From contig NZ_CANMXL010000002.1 of assembly GCF_947501905.1 (NCBI RefSeq), forward strand, positions 496,001 through 560,000: a stretch of 64,000 nt of DNA. The letters are read 5' to 3'. The DNA is from an uncultured Winogradskyella sp. (GTDB lineage: Bacteria > Bacteroidota > Bacteroidia > Flavobacteriales > Flavobacteriaceae). A program made the translations under genes and the position numbers. The notes under the pieces were generated by a model. That model searched no databases, had not been told where the DNA came from, and was given only the letters and a program-made list of their open reading frames with translations. Positions within the stretch are counted from its first letter, which is position 1. The number at the start of each line of letters is the position of its first letter. Positions 25,477-33,748 of this stretch are shown piece after piece.

Positions 25477-25507
25477 AAAAAGCCCGAAGTAAAAACTTCG
25501 GGCTTTT
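25477..25507. terminator. Bidirectional terminator
   Basis: AAAAGCCCGAAG (25478-25489) pairs with CTTCGGGCTTTT (25496-25507) around a 6-base loop, between the convergent phosphoesterase and DUF4293 genes. Confidence 0.88.
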
Positions 25508-25536
25508 CGCACTAATACTACTAAGATTTTAGGTGT

Positions 25537-25947
25537 TTATCGTAATCTATCTACAGATTTTACAAGATCTTCGTCCTTTTTAATTGCCTTATTTGCTAAG
25601 ACTAAAAACACGATAGAAAAAATAGGAAGAATCAACCCAATACCTTTCTCAGAAACCAAAGTTTCTCCAGATAAATTTAGAGACTGATACACGAACACTC
25701 CTAGTAAAATAAAGTTTAATATTATATTAAGTCGTCCCAAAACAAACTGAGACTTTCTATTTTTAAAACTAAATATCGAAATCAAAGATAACAAAGCTGA
25801 ACCTAAAAACAAGCCTAAATACATGTAGTTATCTTTAGCAAATACAAGTACTTGATTTTTATCGGTATACAAATCGAACACAAAAATTAACCCCGCAGAA
25901 ATTGCTACTGCGACTAATAAATAAAGTGTCTGTATGCGTTGAATCAT
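25537..25947 (-). CDS. DUF4293 membrane protein
   Basis: 136 aa with four membrane helices and the family start MIQRIQTLYLLVAVAIS. The C-terminus is charged (ANKAIKKDEDLVKSVDRLR). DUF4293 is a small integral-membrane family of Bacteroidota without known function. It stands divergently beside rho, a pairing frequent in Flavobacteriia. Confidence 0.88.
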   Translation of the reverse strand: MIQRIQTLYLLVAVAISAGLIFVFDLYTDKNQVLVFAKDNYMYLGLFLGSALLSLISIFSFKNRKSQFVLGRLNIILNFILLGVFVYQSLNLSGETLVSEKGIGLILPIFSIVFLVLANKAIKKDEDLVKSVDRLR

Positions 25948-25970
25948 TACTATTCTTTATAATTGAAGCA

Positions 25971-25978
25971 CAAAATTA
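25971..25978 (-). promoter_or_regulatory. -7 box of the DUF4293 gene
   Basis: TAATTTTG on the minus strand fits TAnnTTTG, 23 bases before the ATG. No -33 element was recognised. Confidence 0.45.
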
Positions 25979-26040
25979 GTAGTTTATTTTTAAATGATAT
26001 ACCTATTTTTAAATAAAAATTGTATTATTGCACTAGTGCT

Positions 26041-26121
26041 ATGGAAATCAAAATATTCAAAAGCACTTCTTCCGATTTAATTTCTCATTTTCTTTTATTT
26101 TATTTCATTAGAAAATTTTAA
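26041..26121 (+). other. Possible 26-residue leader ORF in the rho 5' region
   Basis: ATG at 26041 opens 26 codons (MEIKIFKSTSSDLISHFLLF and on to IRKF) ending at TAA 26121, 40 bases before rho. It follows a degenerate -7 box (TATTATTG at 26023-26030), so it would begin close to the transcript start. Such a reading frame could be chance in AT-rich DNA. A leader peptide before rho exists in enterics, but this one is not known to be related. Confidence 0.25.
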
Positions 26122-26161
26122 TTAATCAAAGCCATTATTATAATTCTATACACACATATTA

Positions 26162-27811
26162 ATGTTTGAAATTTCACAGTTAAAAGCAAAAAAACTACCT
26201 GAATTACAGGAGATTGCAAAACAACTTAAAGTCCCAAAGTATCGTTCTTTAAAGAAGCTAGATTTGGTATATCAAATCTTGGACTATCAAGCTGCAAATC
26301 CAAGTGCAGTAAAGGCTGTTGCAAAAGAAGACAATAAACCTTCTGAAGAGAAAAACACACAAAACAAGCCACAACAACGCCAAAAAAGAGAGCGTGTACA
26401 AAAACCTCAGCAAGAGAAAAAAGAGCAACAAAAGATAGATTTTGATAACAAATCTTCAGAAACTAAAACTGAAGACAAATCCAATCCTAAGTCTCAACAA
26501 CACTCTAACGATTCTAGAAAAGACCAAAAGCAACCTCAAAGAAAGGATGATAACCGTCGTAACCAGAATCAAAAAAACGATAACAAACGTGGTAACGATA
26601 ACAACCACAACAAAAACAATCAGAACAAAAATCAGAATCAAAAAAACAATGGTAATAAGGATAACAGAAACCGTTACCGTGAACCAGATTTTGAATTTGA
26701 TGCTATTATAGAAAGTGAAGGTGTCTTAGACATTATGCAAGATGGCTATGGTTTTTTAAGATCTTCGGATTACAACTACCTAACATCTCCTGATGATATT
26801 TATGTATCACAATCACAGATTAGATTATTTGGGCTTAAAACAGGAGATACAGTTCTAGGACATGTACGTCCTCCTAAAGAAGGCGAGAAATATTTTCCTT
26901 TAATTAAGGTGAGTAAAATTAATGGTCAGAGTCCACAAGTTGTTAGAGATCGTGTAGCTTTTGAGCATTTAACACCATTATTCCCAAAAGAGAAATTCAA
27001 CCTTGCAGAAAGACAAAGTACAATTTCTACTCGCATTATGGATTTGTTCTCTCCTATAGGAAAAGGACAGCGTGGTATGATTGTATCACAACCAAAAACA
27101 GGGAAAACAATGTTACTCAAGGATGTTGCTAATGCTATTGCTGCAAACCATCCTGAGGTATATCAAATGATATTACTTATTGATGAGCGTCCTGAGGAAG
27201 TTACAGACATGCAACGTAATGTACGTGGTGAAGTTATTGCCTCTACTTTTGATAAAGAAGCACATGAACATGTGAAAATTGCTAATATAGTTTTAGAAAA
27301 AGCAAAACGTTTAGTAGAATGTGGTCATGATGTTGTAATCTTATTAGATTCTATTACACGTTTAGCACGCGCATACAATACTGTTCAACCTGCATCAGGT
27401 AAAATTTTATCTGGTGGTGTAGATGCAAATGCATTACATAAACCAAAACGTTTCTTTGGTGCTGCTCGTAATATAGAAAATGGTGGGTCTTTAACTATTA
27501 TTGCTACAGCATTAACCGAGACAGGTTCTAAAATGGACGAGGTTATCTTTGAAGAATTCAAAGGAACTGGTAATATGGAACTACAATTAGATCGTAAGAT
27601 TGCTAACCGTCGTATTTTCCCAGCTATTGATTTAACATCGTCAAGTACACGTCGTGATGATTTATTATTAGATGATAACACAATACAGCGTATGTGGGTG
27701 ATGCGAAAGTATTTAGCAGATATGAATCCTGTTGAAGCAATGGAATTTATTAATGATCGCTTTAAGCAAACTAGAAATAACGAAGAGTTCTTAATCTCAA
27801 TGAATGGTTAA
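26162..27811 (+). CDS. rho: Transcription termination factor Rho
   Basis: 549 aa, longer than the roughly 420 aa of enteric Rho. Residues 1-48 are the Rho N-terminal helical domain ([20 protein letters not shown]). Residues about 58-178 are a low-complexity insertion rich in Asn, Gln, Lys and Arg. Then come the RNA-binding cold-shock-like domain ([20 protein letters not shown]) and the RecA-type ATPase with P-loop [13 protein letters not shown], Walker [17 protein letters not shown] and the Q/R-loop segments. It is a hexameric RNA helicase that terminates transcription. The 5' region is long (about 130 bases), consistent with autogenous control seen in other bacteria. Confidence 0.97.
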   Translation: MFEISQLKAKKLPELQEIAKQLKVPKYRSLKKLDLVYQILDYQAANPSAVKAVAKEDNKPSEEKNTQNKPQQRQKRERVQKPQQEKKEQQKIDFDNKSSETKTEDKSNPKSQQHSNDSRKDQKQPQRKDDNRRNQNQKNDNKRGNDNNHNKNNQNKNQNQKNNGNKDNRNRYREPDFEFDAIIESEGVLDIMQDGYGFLRSSDYNYLTSPDDIYVSQSQIRLFGLKTGDTVLGHVRPPKEGEKYFPLIKVSKINGQSPQVVRDRVAFEHLTPLFPKEKFNLAERQSTISTRIMDLFSPIGKGQRGMIVSQPKTGKTMLLKDVANAIAANHPEVYQMILLIDERPEEVTDMQRNVRGEVIASTFDKEAHEHVKIANIVLEKAKRLVECGHDVVILLDSITRLARAYNTVQPASGKILSGGVDANALHKPKRFFGAARNIENGGSLTIIATALTETGSKMDEVIFEEFKGTGNMELQLDRKIANRRIFPAIDLTSSSTRRDDLLLDDNTIQRMWVMRKYLADMNPVEAMEFINDRFKQTRNNEEFLISMNG

Positions 27812-27831
27812 AGCTCTCAAATAGATTAAAT

Positions 27832-27867
27832 AAAAAAAGCCTTTGAATTTCTTCAAAGGCTTTTTTT
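27832..27867. terminator. Bidirectional terminator between rho and adhesin 1
   Basis: GCCTTTGAA (27839-27847) pairs with TTCAAAGGC (27852-27860), flanked by A7 and T7 runs that serve both strands. Confidence 0.88.
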
Positions 27868-27890
27868 ATTTATCATAATTTAAGTCAAAA

Positions 27891-30800
27891 TTACCGTTTC
27901 AAAGCAAAGTGTGCACTAAATGTTCGTCTTTCGTCACTTAATGGCTCATTGTATTCTAGCGTAAACCAATAATCGCTACTTGGCATTCTATTACCATTAT
28001 AAGTTCCATCCCAACCTGGGCTTGTTGGACTTAATTGTTTTATTAGTTTACCATAACGATCATGAATGTATATTACTGCTGATGGTTGTGAGTTAATACC
28101 TCTTATATTCCATGTATCGTTGGTTCCATCTCCATTAGGCGTAAAGAATTTTGGGTAATCTATTACAGTAACATTCCTAAACAAAATACCACAGCCTAAA
28201 ACATCTCTAACTGCGACCACATGATCTCCGCCAGATACATTTTCGAATTCTCCACTTAATTGCCATGGTCCATCATCCAAACTAAATTCATATTCACTAT
28301 TTCCTGTAGCTGTAGCAACAAGCATATTATTTCCTGTAAAGGTTTGAGAGCTTACTTCAACATCAAATGTATCAGGGATACCTCCTTCAATAACTTCGGT
28401 CTCATCAAAATTAGTACACATAGTCACGGTAGAAGTTGATGTGTCTGTAACAAGCACGCTGTAAGTACCACCTTGAGTAGGAATTAAACTAGAACTCGTT
28501 TCTGTAGGAATAACATTTCCATTAAAACGCCACTCAAAAGAATAGTCAGCATCTGGAAGTCCAGTATTTATTACTGGAGGAATCGGAACTACAGCTTCAT
28601 TATTACTAGTTAAGCATAAGGTGTAAGATTCATCTAAATTCAATATTGGAAGTAAATTAGTTTGAAGCGTGACTTCTGAAATTTCAAAACACTCGTCTGG
28701 TCTTATATTACTACTCACTCTAGCATATATAATTTGAGGGTTTGTTAAGTTTTCATATAATAACGGCAAAGGCTCTTCATCATTCATCGCATCATCTTCC
28801 GAAACGTGAAAACTAATACTTACATCAACTAGATCTTGAGTTCCAATAATATTTGGAATTCGAGAATTTAAATCAAACTGTGTCGAACCGTTATTGTCAC
28901 CAACAACATCACATTCTTCATAAAAATCATCTAGTGCGAAAGCGCCATCTAGCACTTCAATATTAAATGATTGTGTACTCACAAAACAGCCAGTCACATT
29001 ATTTGAAATCGCAACAAAAATAGTTTGCGGATTACTTATATTTTCGTAAGGACTAACTAAAGCATCAATTAAGTTTTCGGCATCAGCCTGAGAATCATGA
29101 TAAGTTACCGTGAACATTGTTGGGTCTTGACCGTTTAAAATCTCGGCATCCTTAATTTCTAAATCAAAATCGAATAGGAAATCTGTGTTATTTTCACATT
29201 CTAAAAAATCTGTAACCATAACACTATCATCTGGTAATGGATTTGCATTAAACGATACTACACTACTATTTGGGCAAATATCAGTAACAGCGTATTCTAT
29301 AACATAAGTTTCACCTGGAGTCCCGTCTGTTACTTCTCCAGTAACAGCATCAATTACTGCACTATCCGTAGGTGGAATATTAAAAGTAAAGGTTCCTCCC
29401 ATCAAACCAGTAATTGTTACTACACCGCCATCACATGTTGGGGCTACTGTAAAGCTAGCATCATCTTCAGTAATCACAGTAATGTCTTGAGTTGAAGATT
29501 GAGGGCAAATACCAGCCGTAGTATATTCTACTGTGTATGTTGCTGCAGATGTTCCATTTGTGACTTCACCTGTAGATGCATCTATTACTGCGCCATCTGT
29601 TGGCAAAGGATTAAAAGCAAAAGTACCACCAATATCGCCTGTAATTGTTACTGTACCACCATCACAAGTTGGCATTACTGTAAAACTTGGGTCATCAGCT
29701 GTAAGTACCGTAACATCTTGTGTCGATGTATCTGGACATGAACCAGCAGTTGTATATTCTATGGTGTACATTGTAGCAGATGTACCGTTAGTAACCTCTC
29801 CAGTAGATGTATCAATTACTGCGCCATCAGTAGGCACAGGATTAAAGGCAAATGTTCCGCCAGTATCTCCTGTAATAGTTACTGTACCACCATCGCAAGT
29901 TGGTGTTACTGTAAAACTCGAATCATCTAAAGTTAACACCGTTAAATTCTCTGAAGTTGTCGTTGGACAAGTACCAGAAGTCGTGTATTCAATAGTATAC
30001 GTAGCACCAAACAAACCTCCTGTAACTTCACCTGTAGCCGCATCTATTACAGCACCGTCAGTAGGTAAAGGATTAAAAGAAAATATTCCTCCAGTAGCAC
30101 CATTTATAGTTGCCGTACCACCATCACAAGTTGGTGTTACTGTAAAACTCGAATCGTCAGCAGTGATTACAGTTAGGTTTTGTGCTGAAGTTTGTGGACA
30201 AATACCTACTGTTGTATATTCTATAATATATGTTGTGGCTGAAACACCATTAGTCACTTCACCTGTTGCTGCATCTATTACTGCTCCATCTGTTGGGACT
30301 GGATTAAAGGCGAATGTACCACCAGCATCTCCTATTATTGTCGCAGTACCACCATCACAAGTTGGTGTTACTGTAAAACTTGGATTGTCAGCTGTGAGTA
30401 CAGTTACATCTTGAGTCGAAGATTGAGGGCAGATACCTGCCGTGGTATATGCTACAGTGTATGTAGCTGCTGATGTACCATTAGTAACTTCACCAGTAAA
30501 TGTATCTATTACAGCACCATCAGTAGGCATGGGATTGAAAGCAAATGTTCCTCCAGCATCGCCTGTAATTGTTACTGTACCTCCATCACAACTTGGTGTT
30601 ACTGTAAAACCTGGGTCATCAGCTGTAAGTACCGTAACATCTTGTGTCGATGTATCTGGACATGAACCAGCAGTTGTATATTCTATGGTGTACATTGTAG
30701 CTGATGTACCGTTAGTAACTTCCCCTGAGGATGCATCTATTACTGAGCCATCAGTAGGTAAAGGATTAAAGGCAAATGTTCCGCCAGTATCTCCTGTAAT

Positions 30801-33089
30801 AGTTACTGTACCACCATCGCAAGTTGGGGTTACTGTAAAACTCGCATCATCTAAAGTTAATACCGTTAAATTCTCTGTAGTTGTTGTTGGACACGTACCA
30901 GAAGTCGTGTATTCAATGGTATACATAGTACCAAATAAACCTCCTGTAACTTCACCAGTGGCAGTATCTATTACAGCACCATCAGTAGGTAAAGGGTTAA
31001 AAGAAAAAGTACCACCAGCATCTCCTGTTATGGTTGCTGTACCACCATCACAAGTTGGTGCCATTGTAAAACTCGAATCGTCAGCTGTGATTACAGTAAC
31101 ATCTTCAGTTGAACTTAATATACATGTCCCTGAAGTTGTATATTCTACAGTATAGGTGGTACCAGAAGTTCCATTGGTGACCTCTCCGGTAGCTGTATCA
31201 ATGGTGGCACCATCTATTGGTACTGGATTAAAAGCAAAAACACCACCTGTATCTCCTGTTATGGTTACTGTTCCTCCATCACATGTTGGTGCTATTGTAA
31301 AACTTGGGTCTACATCAGACACTAAAGTTGTAAGGTTTTGAGTGCTCGTTTGCGGACAAACACCTGCAGTTGTATACTCAACAGTATAGGTTGTGGCAGA
31401 CCCTCCACCTGTAACTTCTCCTGTTGTAGGATTAATTATAGCACCATCAGTAGGTACTGGGTTTAAAGCAAAAGTCCCTCCTGTGTCACCTGTTATCATT
31501 GCCGTACCGCCGCCACAAGCAGGAGTTACTGTAAAGCTTGGATTATCTAAATCAACAACATCTATACAAACTTCTTCTGTATACTCACAACCAAAATCAT
31601 TAACTGCTCTGTAGGTATAACAATGCTGACCTAATGTTGTTGGCTCAACTGTTATAGTATTACCAGTTGTATTTGTAATAGATGGATCAGTATCCCAAGA
31701 CTCAGTAACTATTATAGGTGTAAATGAAAGTTCTGCAGGAACTATACTTGGGTCAAATTCAATATCCCATGAAAAAATAGTACCATCATCTTGAAAAAAA
31801 TTGTCTCTGACAAGTATAGTCCAAGTCCCATTTAAAGGACTTCCTATTAAATTGTTAAAACTCTCTACTGGCAAATATGTCCCAGGTTGAAAAGTATCTA
31901 CTGGAGGAGTACCTGCAGTAATTATTGGCGCTTGAGTTAAAGGAACAGCTGCTCCATTTGAAAAGCAATAATCACTCCCTATACCGGGGACACCATCATC
32001 AGCTCCATTTGACTCACCAACTGATTCTCCAAATGCAAGACTGCTTTGAAATAAATCTGCTTCTAATCCACTCGGGGAAATAATAGTAATATCTAAATCA
32101 CCAACATAAGAGTGTTCCATATTTATACAAATACTCAATATCTGAGAAGCATCGGTTAACACAGCACTTGAATCAAAACAATCTACATTAGTTGGAGTTT
32201 GGTACTCTGCACCATTACCGTCAGGCAAATCAACATTATTATCAAAAGGAGGTGTACAGCTATCTGGTTGCAAAACACCGACTACTTGTCCTGTGATTGT
32301 GGTTGATTCTCCTATACATATTTGAGTTTGTGTAGCTTCAGTTCCTGAAAAATCTGGTTCATTACTTACTTGAATTACTTGGTTGATAAGGTTATTATTT
32401 TGGCAACCTAAAGGATCAATATCTGTGTTAGTATCTCTTATGTTTAAATTGACTATATAAACTCCTGGGTCTGGGTAAGAGAATGTTGCTGTTTGACCAT
32501 CAATAGTATTTCCATCTCCCAAATCCCATTGATATGTTGCTCCTGTACCATCATCAGAAAAAGTTCCACTACCTGTTAATATAATCTCTTCGTTTGGGCA
32601 AACTCTTATATAGCCATCTCCATTAGGCAAAGGAGACGCAGTATCTATTTGAGAATTTATAATTTGACAATTTGTAATACATGATATATCAGCAGCCCAA
32701 CCCGTTGTATTTCCAAATCCATTGGAAACAAATTGAATAGTTATACAACCCGTCGTATTGTCTTGAGTTGCTTGGACTGTATTTGGGCTTGTAGTACCTG
32801 TAAAATCTCCAAAGGGAGTTGCTGTTTCATCATCTCCATTAAAAATAGTCATGATATCAACACCATCCTCAATATTAAAATCTGTAAATTCTAACCTAAC
32901 TAAATCTCCAGGAGTATCTGGACAAATTGTAATAATTATGTCTTCATTACTAGAATAGTTTCCACCTATTCCACCAGTATCATAAAAAGTACCTGTACAT
33001 TGGTTAAATGTGCCAGCTTGCATATTTAAATCTTGACTAAATAATAAAAAAGAATTCAGTACAAAAAAGAGCGTAATAATTTTTTTCAT
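27891..33089 (-). CDS. Giant T9SS-secreted surface adhesin 1 (CUB, PKD, P-domain, Ig-like repeats, type B sorting domain)
   Basis: 1732 aa with a signal peptide (MKKIITLFFVLNSFLLFSQ). In order: a CUB-like domain (about 20-140), a PKD domain (TYQWDLGDGNTIDG near 195), a proprotein-convertase P-domain-like segment (MEHSYVGDLDITIISPSG near 330; SPLNGTWTILVRDN near 415), an Ig-like stretch, ten tandem 77-residue repeats (517 to about 1288), acidic repeats shared with the other adhesin, and the gliding-motility-associated C-terminal domain (YPKFFTPNGDGTNDTWNI ... NRMPSSDYWFTLEY). The last is the type B sorting signal of the type IX secretion system. The protein is therefore expected outside the outer membrane, attached or released. 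It shares an operon with the 33101-33556 gene. Confidence 0.93.
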   Translation of the reverse strand: MKKIITLFFVLNSFLLFSQDLNMQAGTFNQCTGTFYDTGGIGGNYSSNEDIIITICPDTPGDLVRLEFTDFNIEDGVDIMTIFNGDDETATPFGDFTGTTSPNTVQATQDNTTGCITIQFVSNGFGNTTGWAADISCITNCQIINSQIDTASPLPNGDGYIRVCPNEEIILTGSGTFSDDGTGATYQWDLGDGNTIDGQTATFSYPDPGVYIVNLNIRDTNTDIDPLGCQNNNLINQVIQVSNEPDFSGTEATQTQICIGESTTITGQVVGVLQPDSCTPPFDNNVDLPDGNGAEYQTPTNVDCFDSSAVLTDASQILSICINMEHSYVGDLDITIISPSGLEADLFQSSLAFGESVGESNGADDGVPGIGSDYCFSNGAAVPLTQAPIITAGTPPVDTFQPGTYLPVESFNNLIGSPLNGTWTILVRDNFFQDDGTIFSWDIEFDPSIVPAELSFTPIIVTESWDTDPSITNTTGNTITVEPTTLGQHCYTYRAVNDFGCEYTEEVCIDVVDLDNPSFTVTPACGGGTAMITGDTGGTFALNPVPTDGAIINPTTGEVTGGGSATTYTVEYTTAGVCPQTSTQNLTTLVSDVDPSFTIAPTCDGGTVTITGDTGGVFAFNPVPIDGATIDTATGEVTNGTSGTTYTVEYTTSGTCILSSTEDVTVITADDSSFTMAPTCDGGTATITGDAGGTFSFNPLPTDGAVIDTATGEVTGGLFGTMYTIEYTTSGTCPTTTTENLTVLTLDDASFTVTPTCDGGTVTITGDTGGTFAFNPLPTDGSVIDASSGEVTNGTSATMYTIEYTTAGSCPDTSTQDVTVLTADDPGFTVTPSCDGGTVTITGDAGGTFAFNPMPTDGAVIDTFTGEVTNGTSAATYTVAYTTAGICPQSSTQDVTVLTADNPSFTVTPTCDGGTATIIGDAGGTFAFNPVPTDGAVIDAATGEVTNGVSATTYIIEYTTVGICPQTSAQNLTVITADDSSFTVTPTCDGGTATINGATGGIFSFNPLPTDGAVIDAATGEVTGGLFGATYTIEYTTSGTCPTTTSENLTVLTLDDSSFTVTPTCDGGTVTITGDTGGTFAFNPVPTDGAVIDTSTGEVTNGTSATMYTIEYTTAGSCPDTSTQDVTVLTADDPSFTVMPTCDGGTVTITGDIGGTFAFNPLPTDGAVIDASTGEVTNGTSAATYTVEYTTAGICPQSSTQDITVITEDDASFTVAPTCDGGVVTITGLMGGTFTFNIPPTDSAVIDAVTGEVTDGTPGETYVIEYAVTDICPNSSVVSFNANPLPDDSVMVTDFLECENNTDFLFDFDLEIKDAEILNGQDPTMFTVTYHDSQADAENLIDALVSPYENISNPQTIFVAISNNVTGCFVSTQSFNIEVLDGAFALDDFYEECDVVGDNNGSTQFDLNSRIPNIIGTQDLVDVSISFHVSEDDAMNDEEPLPLLYENLTNPQIIYARVSSNIRPDECFEISEVTLQTNLLPILNLDESYTLCLTSNNEAVVPIPPVINTGLPDADYSFEWRFNGNVIPTETSSSLIPTQGGTYSVLVTDTSTSTVTMCTNFDETEVIEGGIPDTFDVEVSSQTFTGNNMLVATATGNSEYEFSLDDGPWQLSGEFENVSGGDHVVAVRDVLGCGILFRNVTVIDYPKFFTPNGDGTNDTWNIRGINSQPSAVIYIHDRYGKLIKQLSPTSPGWDGTYNGNRMPSSDYWFTLEYNEPLSDERRTFSAHFALKR
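29229..31541 (-). repeat. Ten tandem 231-bp repeats encoding 77-residue Ig-like units
   Basis: Each unit reads roughly SFTVTPTCDGG...GGTFAFNP-x-PTDGAVID...TGEVTNGT...YT-x-EYTT-x-G-x-CP and ends with LTADD. Units 3-6 resemble units 7-10 pairwise (units 3 and 7 share GGLFG and LTLDD; 4 and 8 share CPDTSTQD; 5 and 9 share CPQSSTQD), giving a 924-bp higher-order period. An identical stretch starts at 29701 and again at 30625, exactly 924 bp apart. Confidence 0.92.
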
Positions 33090-33100
33090 ATGATTCTACT

Positions 33101-33556
33101 TTATTGGTACTGTGATTTAATTATAATATAGTAATTTGTATCATCAACACGATAAATTGCTCCAGTGTCACCGTAAAATTTTAAATTATACTTTAATGGA
33201 TTGAAGGTAATTGGATTAAAAATTTTATCCCGTTTTAGATTTGAGACAAAACCTGTTTGTAATGGAACATTCGATAATTGAGTATATTCTTTCTTTATGT
33301 CCGATGAATTTACTTTTTCAATTACTACCCTATTCCTGAGAATATGCTTAATTGCTTTAAGTCTATGAGAGCTACTGTAAACAAACTTGTTAGCCTTATC
33401 TCCATAAACCTCATCAATAAAAGCGCGTTCTTTTGAAGATAATGGTTCACTTAAATTGTCGCCATATTTAGCCAGAGGCAAAATCTGTTTTTGAGATTGT
33501 GCATAAAGACTCATTCCTATGCAAACAAAAAGCAGTAATAAAATTCTCCTAGTCAT
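33101..33556 (-). CDS. Small exported protein of unknown function preceding adhesin 1
   Basis: 151 aa with a signal peptide (MTRRILLLLFVCIGMSLYAQ). No domain is recognised. The C-terminal half (PLQTGFVSNLKRDKIFNP ... IYRVDDTNYYIIIKSQYQ) is beta-rich and resembles the small conserved proteins often found next to T9SS adhesin genes in Flavobacteriia, known to me only as hypotheticals. Its stop lies 11 bases before the adhesin ATG, so the two are surely cotranscribed. A role in adhesin secretion or anchoring is possible but only inferred from position. Confidence 0.75.
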   Translation of the reverse strand: MTRRILLLLFVCIGMSLYAQSQKQILPLAKYGDNLSEPLSSKERAFIDEVYGDKANKFVYSSSHRLKAIKHILRNRVVIEKVNSSDIKKEYTQLSNVPLQTGFVSNLKRDKIFNPITFNPLKYNLKFYGDTGAIYRVDDTNYYIIIKSQYQ

Positions 33557-33693
33557 AATGAATACTTAAATAATCTCGGAATTTAATAAAATTTTAACTA
33601 AAAGATGCCGTTTCTAATAAGTTCTCGTTATAAGAGCATATTTATATATATGATTTGCAGATTAACAATATTTTTTCTCCTCTCATACAAAAT

Positions 33694-33721
33694 AAAAATG
33701 CCTATGAAAAAATTCATAGGC
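33694..33721 (-). terminator. Terminator of adhesin 2
   Basis: GCCTATGAA (33700-33708) pairs with TTCATAGGC (33713-33721). On the minus strand the stem is followed by A then five T. Confidence 0.8.
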
Positions 33722-33748
33722 TTTTTGAAATATCAATTTTAAAATAGA

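Noticed and set aside
26442..26711. Alternative-frame and antisense ORFs inside the Rho insertion
   Set aside because: They are produced by the low-complexity AAC/AAA-rich DNA of the insertion; the rho frame is the conserved one.
29229..31541. CRISPR-like regular repeats
   Set aside because: The period is 231 bp, units are wholly coding and in frame, and there are no short palindromic repeats with unique spacers.
29499..31614. Long plus-strand ORFs (up to 293 codons) opposite the adhesin 1 repeats
   Set aside because: They mirror the repeat periodicity of the minus-strand gene, have repetitive Val/Pro/Ser-rich translations with no signal or domain, and arise because the repeat codons lack stops in antisense.
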